Shown: in pieces, positions 23,971-33,000 of the stretch
Layout: each line of letters begins with the position of its first letter
Position numbering within the stretch: the stretch's first letter is position 1
Source: CAYOOP01 sp964405685
GTDB lineage: Bacteria; Pseudomonadota; Alphaproteobacteria; Rickettsiales; SXRF01
Assembly: GCA_964405685.1 (NCBI GenBank)
Contig: CAYOOP010000001.1
Location: forward strand, 429,819-493,818
Length of the DNA: 64,000 nt
Direction of reading: 5' to 3'
The notes under the pieces: model-generated
What the model was told of the DNA's origin: nothing
Database searches by the model: none
Seen by the model: the letters and a program-made list of their open reading frames with translations, nothing else
Program-made: the position numbers and the translations under genes

Positions 23971-24428
23971 CCAACGCTGAAACATCCATCCTCACTCCTC
24001 CTGCGCGTAGTGTTAACACCCAGGATATCATCACCATTACGGCGCGCTTAGCGCAGGTGATGGCCGAAGAAGTGGACTTGCTCAAAACCATGAACATCAA
24101 AAAAATCAGCGCGTTGCAGGACGAAAAACTCTTCCTTACCCAAGCGCTTGAAACCCACAAAAAAGTCTTGAAACGCCACCCCGAGCTCTCCGAGCAGATC
24201 CCCTCACGCGATAAGCAGGATTTGGCGGAGGTGGTGAAAGTGTTTGAAGATGTGTTGGAAGAAAACCACCGCAAGCTGCAAATGGCTAGAGAGGTGAACC
24301 AGCAGATTGTCCAAGCCATTCGCGATGTCGTGCGCGAACAATCCTCTACCCGCTACTACAACAACAATGGGTTTACGCCCCCATCACCTTACTCGGCGGT
24401 ATCCGTCACCCTTAACCAAACCATATAA
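23967..24428 (+). CDS. FlgN-like flagellar chaperone
   Basis: A 153-aa, strongly helical protein (long coiled coil, about residues 20-115, e.g. LAQVMAEEVDLLKTMNIKKI and VVKVFEDVLEENHRKLQMAR) with a disordered C-terminus. It lies directly before flgK, exactly where FlgN, the export chaperone for FlgK and FlgL, is usually encoded. Sequence likeness to FlgN is weak, so the call rests on position, size and helical pattern. Start overlaps the flgJ-like stop (ATGA), and flgK begins 3 bp after its stop. Confidence 0.6.
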   Translation: MTNAETSILTPPARSVNTQDIITITARLAQVMAEEVDLLKTMNIKKISALQDEKLFLTQALETHKKVLKRHPELSEQIPSRDKQDLAEVVKVFEDVLEENHRKLQMAREVNQQIVQAIRDVVREQSSTRYYNNNGFTPPSPYSAVSVTLNQTI

Positions 24429-24431
24429 ACC

Positions 24432-27155
24432 ATGAGTCTTGCCCTCACGCTGAACAACGCGCTTTCCGGCCTCAGGGTGAACCAAAAGGCGTTGTCGGTA
24501 CTGTCGCAAAACATCGCCAATGCCAATAATGCGGACTATTCGCGCAAGCTCATTCAGCAAGAATCACAAGTGGTCAGCGGCGACGGCGCGGGCGTCAGCA
24601 TTTCCGATGTCACTCGCAAAGTCGACACCTATTTGCAAGGCTCTATTCAGCGGCAAACCTCCATCATCGGCAACGCCAACACGCTTGCTGACTATGCGAC
24701 ACGCCTACAAGTGCTGCTCGGCAAGCCCGGTTCGAACGATAGCGTGGACGTCTCGGTCACCAGCTTTTTTAACGCCATGCAGGGCCTCTCCGACAACCCT
24801 GAAAGCAGTTCCTATAAACTTAACGCTCTTAATTCCGGCGATGCGCTCGCCCGGCGCATTAGTGGCCTGGTCACCGACATCCAACAACTACGTGTGCAAG
24901 CAGATCAAGATATTTCCTCCGCTGCCACCAACATCAATCAAAAAGTCATTCAGCTGTATGATTTAAACACTACCATCACCAACGCCTCGCTCTTACACCA
25001 ATCCACCGCCGAGTTGCTCGATAAACGCGACAAGCTCGTGCGCGACATCTCATCCAACATCGACATCAACGCCTATTTCCGTCCCGACGGCACGGTTCGT
25101 CTCTATACTGCCGGTGGTGCAACACTGCTTGATGACAACTACGCACAGCTGGAATACGCTCCTGCCAATTCGCCGGAAATGTTTACCAACAACGTGCCGC
25201 TTTCCTCACTCAAACTCTACCGTATTGCCCCCGATGGCAACCGCATCGGTGATCCGGTGATTTTAGCAACGGGCGGTAGTTCTGCGGGTGTTACCACCAC
25301 GGTTACCACCGGGAAGATTCGCGCGGCCCTCGACATTCGCGATATTAAAATGCCTGCAGTTCTCGATCAGCTCGATCAGCTCGCCGCGCAAATACGCGAT
25401 GTGGTAAACGCTGCTCACAATCAAGGTTCGGCCTATCCAGGCTCCCGCAGCTTAACGGGCACCCGCGCGGTTGCTGCGGGCGATTATTCGCAGTGGACAG
25501 GATCGGTGCGCATCGGTCTGGTAGACAGTCGCGGTCTACCGATTGTGAACCCCTACGGTGATGACACCGGCGGTATTCCGCCGCTGACGCTGGACCTCTC
25601 ACAGCTTAATTCCAGCGATGATTACGGCGAAGGCCAGCCGACCATCGCGGCGATTCTCAAAGAGATCAACCAATACTACGCTGCGCCGCAAAACAAATTT
25701 TCGCTCGGCAATTTGGATAATATTCAGCTCGGGTCGCTTACTACCAACATGCCAGATTCGCGGTTCGAGTTCGATTTTGACTTGAGCAATCTCGCCGCCG
25801 ATGGCTCACAATTTTTTGTCAGCAGCGCCTCGGTGGTAGACGACACCGGCGCCGCCATGGGCAGCGTCACTAACACCGTTCCAACCATTACGCTTGATGC
25901 CACGGGCGGCACCTATACTACGACCGACGGCCTTGCGACGGTTACTATCGCGGCAACCAGCAATGGCCTGAAAAACGGCGACGTGGTTTATCTGCCGGAC
26001 CCAGGCACTTCCGTTAACGGCATCATCGGTGTGTCTTTAACCGGCTATTTTACCGTCAGCAATGTCACCGCTAACAGCTTTACCGTTACCGCCCACGGCA
26101 CCGCAAACGCTACCGGCAGCCAGGACGTCTCAGGTCTTGAGGCGCTTACCACCTATCAAAGCATCGATCCCGGACAAAAAATCCGCACTGGTTCCGAAGG
26201 CACCTTCCGCGCTGATCTGACCCCTAATCTTGATTCCAATTATTACGACATCACCGTGCAAATGGCCGTTGTCGACGGCGCGGGCGAAATTACCACTGCG
26301 ACAGTTTCCTACCGCGTGCCCAACAATGTTGATGGTATTTACTCCAACCGCTACGGCGCGCTCGGCAACAGCAACAGCGGCGGTACGCTCACCATTCCCA
26401 ACCCAGCACAAGGCTCCTATCTGACAGCAACACTCGTTGATGCGGATGGTAGAGAACTGCAAAAAAATAACGGCGAATATTTTGCCGATCAGGATGGCTA
26501 TTTAAAACTTAGCTCTTCCTCCGGCGATGCGTATATCGTGATTGACTCCCTGGATAGTTTTGAAAACGGCCGCCCCAACCAGAGCAATCCCGTAGTCGGC
26601 TCCGGCCGCGGATTTTCGCACTATTTCGAACTTAATAATTTCTTCGACAGCAATATCCCCACCTCCAGTGGCGATACGGTCGCAGGTAGTGCCGCACAAC
26701 TCTCGGTTACCAGCCGCCTGCTCAACAATTCGGGTCTGCTGTCGGTGGGTAATATGGTGCAAAGCAATCGCCCGTCGGACCCCAACAAGCCGCCGCTTTA
26801 TACTTACGAACGTCCCGTAGGCGATAATGGTACAGCCCATGCACTTGGCTCACTTGCGAATTCGTTGTTTGTCTTCGGTGCCGCCGGCGGCCTTACCGAT
26901 TCGACGCAGACCATAAATGGATACGCCGCGCAAATTATCGGCTTTGCCAGCACCGACGCCAACAATGTCGACAGCGCCAATAAAAGCGCCACGCTCATTT
27001 TAAGCGGGTTTCAAGATCGCTCGAGCGCCTTAAGCGGCGTCAATCTCGACGAAGAACTCGCCAACACCATTGTCTACCAAAACGCCTACGCAGCCTCCGC
27101 CCGCATTATTACGGTGGCGGATCAGCTGTTTCAAACCTTGTTAGACTCGATCTAG
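24432..27155 (+). CDS. flgK: Hook-filament junction protein FlgK, enlarged
   Basis: Hook-associated protein 1, joining hook and filament. The N-terminus (LNNALSGLRVNQKALSVLSQ, NIANANNADYSRKLI) and C-terminus (SGVNLDEELANTIVYQNAYA, ARIITVADQLFQTLL) are standard. The protein has 907 aa, against about 550 in Salmonella, so about 350 residues are added in the exposed middle. The insert includes a module at about 490-560 (NGLKNGDVVYLPDP ... GYFTVSNVTANSFTVTAHG) that recurs in FlgE of this genome. Translated in one operon with its chaperone-like neighbour and flgL. Confidence 0.95.
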   Translation: MSLALTLNNALSGLRVNQKALSVLSQNIANANNADYSRKLIQQESQVVSGDGAGVSISDVTRKVDTYLQGSIQRQTSIIGNANTLADYATRLQVLLGKPGSNDSVDVSVTSFFNAMQGLSDNPESSSYKLNALNSGDALARRISGLVTDIQQLRVQADQDISSAATNINQKVIQLYDLNTTITNASLLHQSTAELLDKRDKLVRDISSNIDINAYFRPDGTVRLYTAGGATLLDDNYAQLEYAPANSPEMFTNNVPLSSLKLYRIAPDGNRIGDPVILATGGSSAGVTTTVTTGKIRAALDIRDIKMPAVLDQLDQLAAQIRDVVNAAHNQGSAYPGSRSLTGTRAVAAGDYSQWTGSVRIGLVDSRGLPIVNPYGDDTGGIPPLTLDLSQLNSSDDYGEGQPTIAAILKEINQYYAAPQNKFSLGNLDNIQLGSLTTNMPDSRFEFDFDLSNLAADGSQFFVSSASVVDDTGAAMGSVTNTVPTITLDATGGTYTTTDGLATVTIAATSNGLKNGDVVYLPDPGTSVNGIIGVSLTGYFTVSNVTANSFTVTAHGTANATGSQDVSGLEALTTYQSIDPGQKIRTGSEGTFRADLTPNLDSNYYDITVQMAVVDGAGEITTATVSYRVPNNVDGIYSNRYGALGNSNSGGTLTIPNPAQGSYLTATLVDADGRELQKNNGEYFADQDGYLKLSSSSGDAYIVIDSLDSFENGRPNQSNPVVGSGRGFSHYFELNNFFDSNIPTSSGDTVAGSAAQLSVTSRLLNNSGLLSVGNMVQSNRPSDPNKPPLYTYERPVGDNGTAHALGSLANSLFVFGAAGGLTDSTQTINGYAAQIIGFASTDANNVDSANKSATLILSGFQDRSSALSGVNLDEELANTIVYQNAYAASARIITVADQLFQTLLDSI

Positions 27156-27165
27156 GAGATGCCCC

Positions 27166-28080
27166 ATGGTTGATATCAGTCGCGTCAGTACCTACAACAC
27201 CCACCAGTCCACCTTGTCGGACGCTGTTAGTGTTCAAGCGCAGCTTGCGAAACTGCAAACCCAAGTGTCGAGCGGCCTGAAAGCGGATACCTACAGCGAT
27301 CTCGCGGGGCAAGTGGAGCCTTATGCGGCGCTTAGCAACCGCCTAAGCCGCACCAATTTATTTGTACAGCAAAACTCGATAACGACCAGCCGCCTGCAAA
27401 CCATGTCAAACGCCCTCGACCAGGTGATCCAAATCGGCAACGATACCAAAAACTTAATTGTACTGGCCCGCAGCGGTGCGGGTGCCACCGACAGCCTGGC
27501 TTTCGACGAACGCCTCGACGGTCTGTGGAGCGCGCTCACCGCCCAGCTCAACACCAATTCTGACGGCCATTATCTCTTTTCCGGCACCCGCACCGACACG
27601 CCGCCCATGAACACTGAGTTTCCGGATTTGCAGGAAGATGGTGTTCCCGACGATGGCTATTACCAGGGCAACAAGGAAAATACGCAAATGCGCGTTCAGG
27701 ATGGTTATGAATTCGCACAAACCGCGCGTGCTGACGATCCCTCCATTCAAAAACTGGTGGCTGCTTTTGCGGTGGCTCGGCAGGCGCACGCCGAGGGCGA
27801 TGATACGATGATGGGTGAGGCCTTCAACCTCATTCAGGAGGGGCTTTCGGGTGTGAACAATTTACAAGCGGTGATCAACACTTATTCGATCAATGTGACC
27901 AACGCTACCGAAGGCCTCAAAACGCTACAACTCTACTGGAAAGGCGTGCAGGAGGACATGGTCAATACCGATCTCGTCTCCGCATCGACACAGATTGCCA
28001 TGAATCAAAGCATTCTTCAGGCATCTTTTCAGGCCTTTGCGCGAATCAATCAGTTGAAACTCTCTGACTATTTGAGGTAA
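27166..28080 (+). CDS. flgL: Hook-filament junction protein FlgL
   Basis: Hook-associated protein 3, 304 aa, a normal length. It is flagellin-like at both ends: N-terminal LAKLQTQVSSGLKADTYSDL with later SNRLSRTNLFVQQNSITTSR, and C-terminal TDLVSASTQIAMNQSILQAS and FQAFARINQLKLSDYL. The gene lies 10 bp after flgK with an AGGAG site, and fliW follows 4 bp later. Unlike flgK and flgE it has no insertion. Confidence 0.93.
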   Translation: MVDISRVSTYNTHQSTLSDAVSVQAQLAKLQTQVSSGLKADTYSDLAGQVEPYAALSNRLSRTNLFVQQNSITTSRLQTMSNALDQVIQIGNDTKNLIVLARSGAGATDSLAFDERLDGLWSALTAQLNTNSDGHYLFSGTRTDTPPMNTEFPDLQEDGVPDDGYYQGNKENTQMRVQDGYEFAQTARADDPSIQKLVAAFAVARQAHAEGDDTMMGEAFNLIQEGLSGVNNLQAVINTYSINVTNATEGLKTLQLYWKGVQEDMVNTDLVSASTQIAMNQSILQASFQAFARINQLKLSDYLR

Positions 28081-28084
28081 GATT

Positions 28085-28573
28085 ATGTACATGACCGAAC
28101 ACGCCACCCCACGCTCCGCGCTTCCCCCCGAATTAGCAGGGCGCAAAACCATCACTTCGCGGTTTGGCGAGGTTGAGGTCGACCTGGCTGAAGCGCTGGC
28201 ATTTCCGCGCGGCCTGCTCGGTCTTCCCGACCGCCAACGCTATGTGGTGTCGGTGTTTCCCGAAAACAAAATGCCGCAGTTTAAACTGCTGCAATCGCTG
28301 GACGACTACACGCTGTCGTTCATTGTTCTGCCGCTCATGCTCGAAAACCCCATCATCGCCCGCGAAGACTTGATCATCGCTGCCCAGGATATCGGCGTGG
28401 CACTCGCCGATTTAGAGATGGCGCTGGTGGTATCGGTCTACCGTTCGGCGGAAGCGTTACGCATTACGGTGAACGCCCGCGCACCACTCCTGATGGACAA
28501 ACGGCATAAGCAGGGCTTGCAATACGTGTTCCCACACAGCCGCTACAAAGTGCAACATGTTATCAAGGGATAA
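28085..28573 (+). CDS. fliW: Flagellar assembly factor FliW
   Basis: FliW binds flagellin and, when free, binds and inhibits CsrA, which represses flagellin translation; so flagellin synthesis follows export. The 162-aa protein has the family core (RFGEVEVDLAEALAFPRGLL, ENPIIAREDLII, and TVNARAPLLMDKRHKQGLQY). It lies two genes before flagellin. CsrA itself is not in the window. In alphaproteobacteria flagellin translation is more often handled by FlbT/FlaF, neither of which appears here. An ATG two codons inside (28091) is an alternative start. Confidence 0.92.
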   Translation: MYMTEHATPRSALPPELAGRKTITSRFGEVEVDLAEALAFPRGLLGLPDRQRYVVSVFPENKMPQFKLLQSLDDYTLSFIVLPLMLENPIIAREDLIIAAQDIGVALADLEMALVVSVYRSAEALRITVNARAPLLMDKRHKQGLQYVFPHSRYKVQHVIKG

Positions 28574-28576
28574 GCC

Positions 28577-28666
28577 GTCATCCTGCTGCCTCGCTTTGCG
28601 AGGCGAGCAGGATCTCATAAGACTCGGCGCGATCCTGCTCGAATCCTTCGGATTCAGCAGGATGAT
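28577..28666. repeat. Nested palindromic repeat between fliW and fliB
   Basis: Outer arms CATCCTGCTG (28579-28588) and CAGCAGGATG (28656-28665); inner arms GAGCAGGATC (28605-28614) and GATCCTGCTC (28631-28640), both perfect 10-bp pairs. It forms two back-to-back hairpins, each closed by its own stem. It is the same family as the hisF insert (GTCATCCT at one end, AGGATGA at the other). It may also act as a processing or attenuation site between fliW and fliB. Confidence 0.88.
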
Positions 28667-28684
28667 ATGAGGGGATGGTAATTC

Positions 28685-29881
28685 ATGCCTCCTTTTTCCA
28701 ACCGCACCCCCCATTCGGCATTGCGTTCGCAATTGCTGGATTACTTTTCGTGCCTCGGTCCTACCTGCGCGGATAATTGCTGCAACGGTTGGCTGGTGAA
28801 GGTAGACACCCCAACACTCTCTCTTTATCAAGAAAAAGCTCCCCAGCTCCTGACTATGGTTGAAACCCGCGAAGGTGTTGGCACTGTGCTCGCTTTCGAT
28901 AAAACCACCGGCTGCTGCCCCAAGCTCGAACAGGGCTCCTGCCAAATCCATTCCACACGCGGAACGGATTTTCTAACCGACACCTGCCATCTCTACCCAC
29001 GCATTACCCGCGCGCTCGGTGAAAAAGTAATTGTCACCGCCACACTCTCGTGTCCGGAAATTGCGCGCCTGGCGCTGATCGAGCGTCCATCGGTTGCGCT
29101 GGCACCTACCACAGTTGACCGTGTGCCGGAAGCTATGAGGAACTATCTCGACCCACAAGCGGGTGCAGAAGAGGCACTCGCCGTATGCGCAGATGTACAG
29201 CACATTTCTACTTCGCCGGAACAGCATTTAATCACACTCGCAACCGAGGCTTTCGTGCTTTCAAGCGCACCCATGGTGCAGTGGCCGGCACTTCGCAAAA
29301 CCCTTGCCCCAAAACTGCCGGGTGCCATTCCAGAACCCGTGACCCATCCGCATGATGTGTTGTTTATGCTGATTGTGCTCACCACGCTGGTTACCGCCTG
29401 CAAAATCAAACCGACGGCGCGGCTCAAAGAAGTGATCGCGCTAATGGAGCAAGCCTTAAATGTCGAATTGCTATGGGACCAGGCGACCGCAAACACCCAA
29501 CCCGATACGTTTACCCGCATCGAATCGCTACATCAGCGCTACGCAGCACACCATCAATCCACGCTCGCGCCAATCCTTTTGCGCGTGCTCGAGATGCAGC
29601 TTTCGTCGTCGCTTTATCCTTACGCAGGCCTTGGAACGACACCGTCAGAACGCATCACCTGGCTTGCCTATGAATATGCACTCACGCGCTTGGCGCTCAT
29701 GTGCGCGGCCGATGTTTCGGGCGGGAAACCTCAGGAATCCTTGACGATTCAAGTGGTGCAAACGATCGCCCGGGTGCTCGACCACGTCGGCACGCTGGAA
29801 AATGCTATGCCGATGCTCAGAGAAATCGGTTGGCCAGACCCAGCGCGGCTTGCAGGTTTATTACGGCCTTACAATATCTAG
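28685..29881 (+). CDS. fliB: Flagellin lysine N-methylase FliB
   Basis: A 398-aa FliB-family protein. In Salmonella FliB methylates the epsilon-amino groups of lysines on the exposed part of flagellin. Its cysteine signature is present: FSCLGPTCADNCCNGW (about residues 20-35), CCPKLEQGSCQIH (about 78-90), TDTCHLYPR and a further SCPE. The conserved cysteines suggest an iron-sulphur cluster. It lies just before the giant flagellin gene in the same direction, which supports flagellin as substrate. The start (28685) has a GAGGGG-type ribosome-binding site. Confidence 0.88.
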   Translation: MPPFSNRTPHSALRSQLLDYFSCLGPTCADNCCNGWLVKVDTPTLSLYQEKAPQLLTMVETREGVGTVLAFDKTTGCCPKLEQGSCQIHSTRGTDFLTDTCHLYPRITRALGEKVIVTATLSCPEIARLALIERPSVALAPTTVDRVPEAMRNYLDPQAGAEEALAVCADVQHISTSPEQHLITLATEAFVLSSAPMVQWPALRKTLAPKLPGAIPEPVTHPHDVLFMLIVLTTLVTACKIKPTARLKEVIALMEQALNVELLWDQATANTQPDTFTRIESLHQRYAAHHQSTLAPILLRVLEMQLSSSLYPYAGLGTTPSERITWLAYEYALTRLALMCAADVSGGKPQESLTIQVVQTIARVLDHVGTLENAMPMLREIGWPDPARLAGLLRPYNI

Positions 29882-29909
29882 GCAAAATTAAAATAATCCA
29901 CACAAGATA

Positions 29910-30000
29910 TTGACGAACGTCAAAAAACTTTTTATGGTCCGTTAACGTAGTATTAACCAGGCATGTGTAATACTCGGTCTAATGTGACGCAATTTGTCAC
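29910..30000 (+). promoter_or_regulatory. Flagellin promoter region with two palindromes
   Basis: TTGACG (29910-29915) and TATGGT (29933-29938) with a 17-bp spacer form a sigma-70-like promoter about 120 bp before the flagellin ATG. TTGACG-AA-CGTCAA (29910-29923) and GTGAC-N7-GTCAC (29983-29999) are inverted repeats that could be operators. I see no sigma-54 or good sigma-28 match here. The leader contains a GGA in the AGGAG ribosome-binding site, as CsrA targets do. Confidence 0.45.
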
Positions 30001-30060
30001 TGGGTATCTGTGGGCATGTAGCCCGATCATAACTGTTAACATCCATGTAGGAGAAGACCT

Positions 30061-33000
30061 ATGCAAATCAATTCCATTAACACCAACTTGGCGGCGTATG
30101 CAGCGCAGCGTAACATTGGCGTCGCGTCCAATGCGACGGCAGCATCTGTTGCGAAACTGTCGAGTGGTAACCGCATCACGCAAGCCTCTGACGACGTTGC
30201 GGCGCTCTCCATTGGTACGTCCCTTAAAACCGGCGTATCCACCCTTCGCACTGCACTCTTAAACACCTCGCAAGGCGCAAGCCTCCTGCAAGTGGCCGAC
30301 GGCGCACTCGCACAGGTGTCTGAGATTTTGCAACGCCAAAAATCAATCGCAGTACAAGCCGGTTCCGGTACGCTGGGTTCAACCGAACGCGCGTTCCTCG
30401 ACGCAGAGTTCCAAGCACTCACCTCGGAGATCGACCGTATTGCTTCAGCCACCAACTTCAACGGTGTAAAACTGATCAACGGCGCGCTCGGTGCTGCCTC
30501 TGCTGTAACCAGCAAGGCAACCAACGCATCGGAGGGTGCGCTGAGAATCACTTTTGATACCATTGCAGATGCTGAAACCGTGATCATCAATGGCGTGACG
30601 ATTACTGCTGAAGCCGATACGGTTGACGGCATCGAATTTGCTGTTGGCGGTACGGTTGCAGATACAGTCACCAACCTGGCGGCTAGACTGAACCTACTTG
30701 GAACAGACGGCAGCTTGTTTGGTACTGGCGTTGCTGCATCGGTGACTGAAGTGACCCACGCACGCAGACTAGCACTCAGTGAAGCCATATACGAAGCGGA
30801 CGGCAACACACTGGTGATCAAATCGCGTTCAGGCGGCTCCATCAGTGACGCGTTCCGTGTTGCAACTTCCGGCACCGCAACAGTGAACGGCGAAGGCCAA
30901 TATAGTGGCAAAACACTGGGCACCAGCTTCAACCTGTTTACGGATGCAAGCTCCACTGGCATTACCACGACTGGCTATCTTGTGTCTGACACGGCAGCAG
31001 CAGCAGCTACGCCGTTTGACGTGGATGAGGCGCTCAAAATCACCATTGGTGGTGTTCAAAGAACGCTGTTTACGTTTACTGCGGATGGCGGTTCGGGCAC
31101 GGGCGGTGCATATACCTTGCAGGATCTTGCTAACGGTATCAACGCTAACGCGTCCACCACGGGCGTTAAAGCATCGGTTGTCTATAACGGCACCAGCTAC
31201 AACATTCGTTTGAGCCACAACAGCTTAAACGGTGTTGCGATTTTAGACGGTGGTGACAGCTACCGCAGCGATACGTTCAAGCTGCTGGGTGCCAATATCG
31301 ATTTAAGCACCGGCTTCTTCGCGGACCCTGTGGGCAACGATTCGAGCAAATCAATCGTTTCTACAGACGGTTATCGTGATTTATTCGATGCCGACCTGAC
31401 GGACGGCAACATCACCAACGCCACAACGGATATCGTGGATGCGGGCGGTGCTGCGGCTACACCTCTGACTACCGGCGGCGTTATCCGCGCGACAGTCAAC
31501 GGTGTGGAATATGAGTTGCACACTTTGGTGGCGGCCGACACGCTGACGACCATTACTGCAGGCATCAATGCTAATACCGCAACGACAGGTATCTACGCGG
31601 TGATTGACCAGGATTCAGGCGACAGCGATTTTAACATTCGCTTGTATGCGTCTGATCCTTCCGGTGTAGCAGCAGCCAGCGGTATTAACATACTGATTAG
31701 CGGCACGGTGCATGCAACGGCAGCTTCAACTGCCGGCACAGTGATTGCCAACGGTACGTCCGGTGTTACCCGCACGGCCAACGCATCGCTCACCGGTGGT
31801 GCGGATGATGGTCTGGGTATCGGCAACGTGGCGGTTTCTTCGTCCAGCACGACTGGCGATGAAATCCTCACCGCGCTTTCAACGGTGAAAGCAGAAAGCC
31901 GCGTGTTGCTAACCACAAACGCAAGCGCAAGCAACACCTTTACCTTCGGTGGCAAGGTGTTCTACTTTACCTCAACGGCTGTGGCTTCTGCTGCTCCCAA
32001 TGAAATCTTGGTTGGGGACACGATTGCTGAAACCCTTGATAACGCGGTTCGCACCTTGAACCGTTATTATGAAGATGGTCACGCAACCGCTGCGGAAGCG
32101 TATTTCTTCAAACAGGTGGATATCACCCGTGATGGTGATGCATTGCTCATCAAAGGCAAAAAGATGGATGACGTGCTCACCGTTGCTGGTGGTACGGTTG
32201 GTGTTTCAACCAACGTTACCGGCTCTTCGGTGACGAGTTCCACCTTGAGCAACTCTGCTACCACTTTTGGTGTGAAAGCAAATGGTGTTACTAACTCGGC
32301 GTTTTCTGGCACGATCAGCGGGTTTAACGCGACCTACACCGGCACCACGGATCAGGTGGATCTCTCCATTCAAATCGGCGACTATACCTATACCGCCGAC
32401 AACGTGGATATGACCGTCTCTGCCAACACCACCATTCGCTTCTTCTCGAATGAGTTACCGGATGGTACCAGCGGCGGCTATTTCGACCTCCAGATGCGTG
32501 CGAATGAAATCCAATCATTCAACACGCAAGCGGGTGCGGATGAAGTTGCGGCACGTTTGGATGCGGCCTTTAGCAGCATGACCTTCCTGCAAAACCGTAT
32601 CGTTTCCAGCTATGTTGGCGGCGGTGCGTTTAGCGTGGCGGGTTCGGTCACCGGCTCTCTGCTCGGCACGAAAGTGACGGCGCAGCTGGGCGACTTCAGT
32701 GATCTGACGCTCACCGATGTTAAAGTACTGGCTCCTTCTGGCAGCGCAATTGATGCAATCATCAAGCTGACCGTTGGCGGTATTGAGTTTACATCGGCTA
32801 ACGACATCGGCGATACGTTGACATCTAATCAACGCTATCGCTTCACCAGCTCTGAAGACGTGAACCAGTTCATTGACTTCACTGTGGGTGATACGGCGAT
32901 TGATCTCAGCAGCGATGATAAAGCCGTTGCGTTTGAAGCCGCGCTGCGTATAGCCCTTGGTGCAACCGATGGTTCGGCGGCGCTTTCCTTCCAAGTTGGT

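Noticed and set aside
28577..28666. CRISPR array
   Set aside because: The repeats are single palindromic elements, without regular spacers or cas genes.
30015..30045. Sigma-28 promoter before flagellin (GCCCGATCATAA-like)
   Set aside because: The -10 match has extra bases, and no TAAA -35 element is found 15 bp upstream.
30036..30968. Long open frame on the minus strand opposite the flagellin gene (about 310 codons), and another at 32515-33348
   Set aside because: Both are antisense to a clear flagellin, have low-complexity Ser/Ala/Val or Arg/Gly composition, no ribosome-binding site and no family likeness. They come from codon bias of the repetitive flagellin gene.
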